A stretch of DNA of 63,963 nt from Pseudomonas citri. Its GTDB lineage: Bacteria; Pseudomonadota; Gammaproteobacteria; Pseudomonadales; Pseudomonadaceae. Position 1 is the first letter of the stretch; each line of letters opens with the position of its first letter. The stretch lies in contig NZ_JAODAB010000030.1 in the NCBI RefSeq assembly GCF_025336485.1, positions 1 to 63,963 on the forward strand, in the 5' to 3' direction. The position numbers and the translations under genes were made by a program. Below are positions 63,564 through 63,963 of the stretch, in pieces. The notes under the pieces were generated by a model that did no database searches, was not told where the DNA came from, and saw nothing but the letters and a program-made list of their open reading frames with translations.

Positions 63564-63592
63564 TTGACAATCATTCTCGTTAACATTAAGAT
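63564..63592 (+). promoter_or_regulatory. sigma-70 promoter of bfd with overlapping Fur box
   Basis: TTGACA (63564-63569), a 17-bp spacer and TAAGAT (63587-63592) form a strong promoter. A Fur box (reverse strand AACGAGAATGATTGTCAA, 63565-63582) overlaps the -35, so iron-loaded Fur should repress bfd. Confidence 0.78.
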
Positions 63593-63631
63593 CCATCCCA
63601 ATCGAGTCACCACTTGCGACGGTTATTGCTT

Positions 63632-63850
63632 ATGTATGTATGCCTCTGCACCGGCGTCACCGACGGACAAATCCGCGAAGCGATCTATGAGGGTTGCTGC
63701 AGCTACCGCGAAGTCCGACAGGCCACCGGCGTAGCCAGCCAATGTGGCAAATGTGCGTGCCTTGCCAAAGAGGTCGTTCGGGAAACCCTCGCCCAGGTAC
63801 AAACGGCACAGGCCTCGATTCCTTACTCGGTAGAATTTACCGCCGCGTAA
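63632..63850 (+). CDS. bfd: bacterioferritin-associated ferredoxin
   Basis: A 72-residue [2Fe-2S] ferredoxin. The four cluster ligands are C4, C6, C38 and C41 in MYVCLCTG and SQCGKCAC. Bfd reduces the haem of bacterioferritin to release stored iron during iron starvation. A Fur box covers its promoter. Start chosen at 63632; the earlier frame is out of the promoter. A bacterioferritin gene is expected just beyond the window. Confidence 0.95.
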   Translation: MYVCLCTGVTDGQIREAIYEGCCSYREVRQATGVASQCGKCACLAKEVVRETLAQVQTAQASIPYSVEFTAA

Positions 63851-63866
63851 TTCCAGCTTTTCAAGG

Positions 63867-63947
63867 AACCGGACTCAATGTCCGGTTTAATGAGATGGTC
63901 ACCCCCACACCCTGCGAGGGCTACGCTTTCGCAGGGTGTTTTGTTTT
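63867..63947 (+). terminator. two hairpins after bfd
   Basis: AACCGGAC-TCAAT-GTCCGGTT (63867-63887) is followed by ACACCCTGCGA (63907-63917) pairing with TCGCAGGGTGT (63929-63939) and a T-rich TTTTGTTTT. The second is a clear rho-independent terminator. GGAGGCC at the very end of the window may be the ribosome site of the next gene. Confidence 0.8.
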
Positions 63948-63963
63948 CGGAGGCCATCATCAT

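Overview
The window is a chromosomal segment of a Pseudomonas, most likely of the fluorescens group. Gene content and order match blocks I recall from P. aeruginosa: rsmA-lysC-alaS-ltaE-ast/aru-argR-aot-acsA, groESL-fxsA-hugZ, apbC/metG-rnf-nth, and argG-motY-pyrC-rnt-prx-bfd. The REP-like palindromes with the core GTGGGAGCAAAGCTTGCTCGCGAT are also typical of fluorescent pseudomonads. Nothing was searched against a database; family names rest on motifs and recall.

Layout. 1-5.8 kb (minus strand): tRNA-Arg(ACG), tRNA-Ser(GCT), rsmA/csrA, lysC, alaS, ltaE. 5.9-6.9 kb: a REPIN, an FMN riboswitch and a type II lumazine synthase. 6.9-19.3 kb (minus): the arginine succinyltransferase pathway (aruC-aruF-aruG-astD-astB-hyp-astE), its regulator argR and the arginine ABC transporter aotJQM-P. 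Two candidate ArgR operators with the full two-half-site spacing lie upstream of aruC and aotJ. 20-24.7 kb: acsA, two small secreted proteins, and nrdB with an NrdR-box-like palindrome and no nrdA beside it. 24.8-28 kb is an accessory patch: a BRO-N protein, an HNH endonuclease, a Phd/YefM antitoxin without toxin, and an unknown protein with a Cys/His cluster.

28-42 kb is a mosaic of single genes: DUF3298, an XRE regulator behind a LexA box, an MBL-fold hydrolase and divergent TetR with palindromic operators, DUF1003, LysR, a CTP-synthase-like amidotransferase, glpQ, a PepSY protein behind a PmrA-like box, a chemoreceptor, an MFS transporter, arfB and an aromatic amino acid permease. 42.6-43.8 kb holds a 45-residue acidic peptide gene followed by an M29-like metallopeptidase gene, a possible undescribed peptide pathway. 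43.9-49.5 kb: groL-groS with a sigma-32 promoter, fxsA, hugZ, an SDR and apbC.

49.8-56.6 kb (plus): metG, then rnfA-rnfB-rnfD-rnfG-rnfE-nth. This Rnf operon is strikingly altered: there is no rnfC, RnfB lacks its membrane anchor, and three of the four cysteines expected to hold the RnfA/RnfE intramembrane iron-sulfur centre are replaced. The flavin-attachment threonines of RnfD and RnfG and all RnfB cluster cysteines are kept. It looks like a repurposed Rnf-type system and is the most interesting object in the window. 56.6-64 kb: a LuxR-type response regulator, an AT-rich patch with one membrane protein, argG, motY, pyrC, rnt, a 2-Cys peroxiredoxin, and a Fur-controlled bfd that runs off towards a probable bacterioferritin gene.
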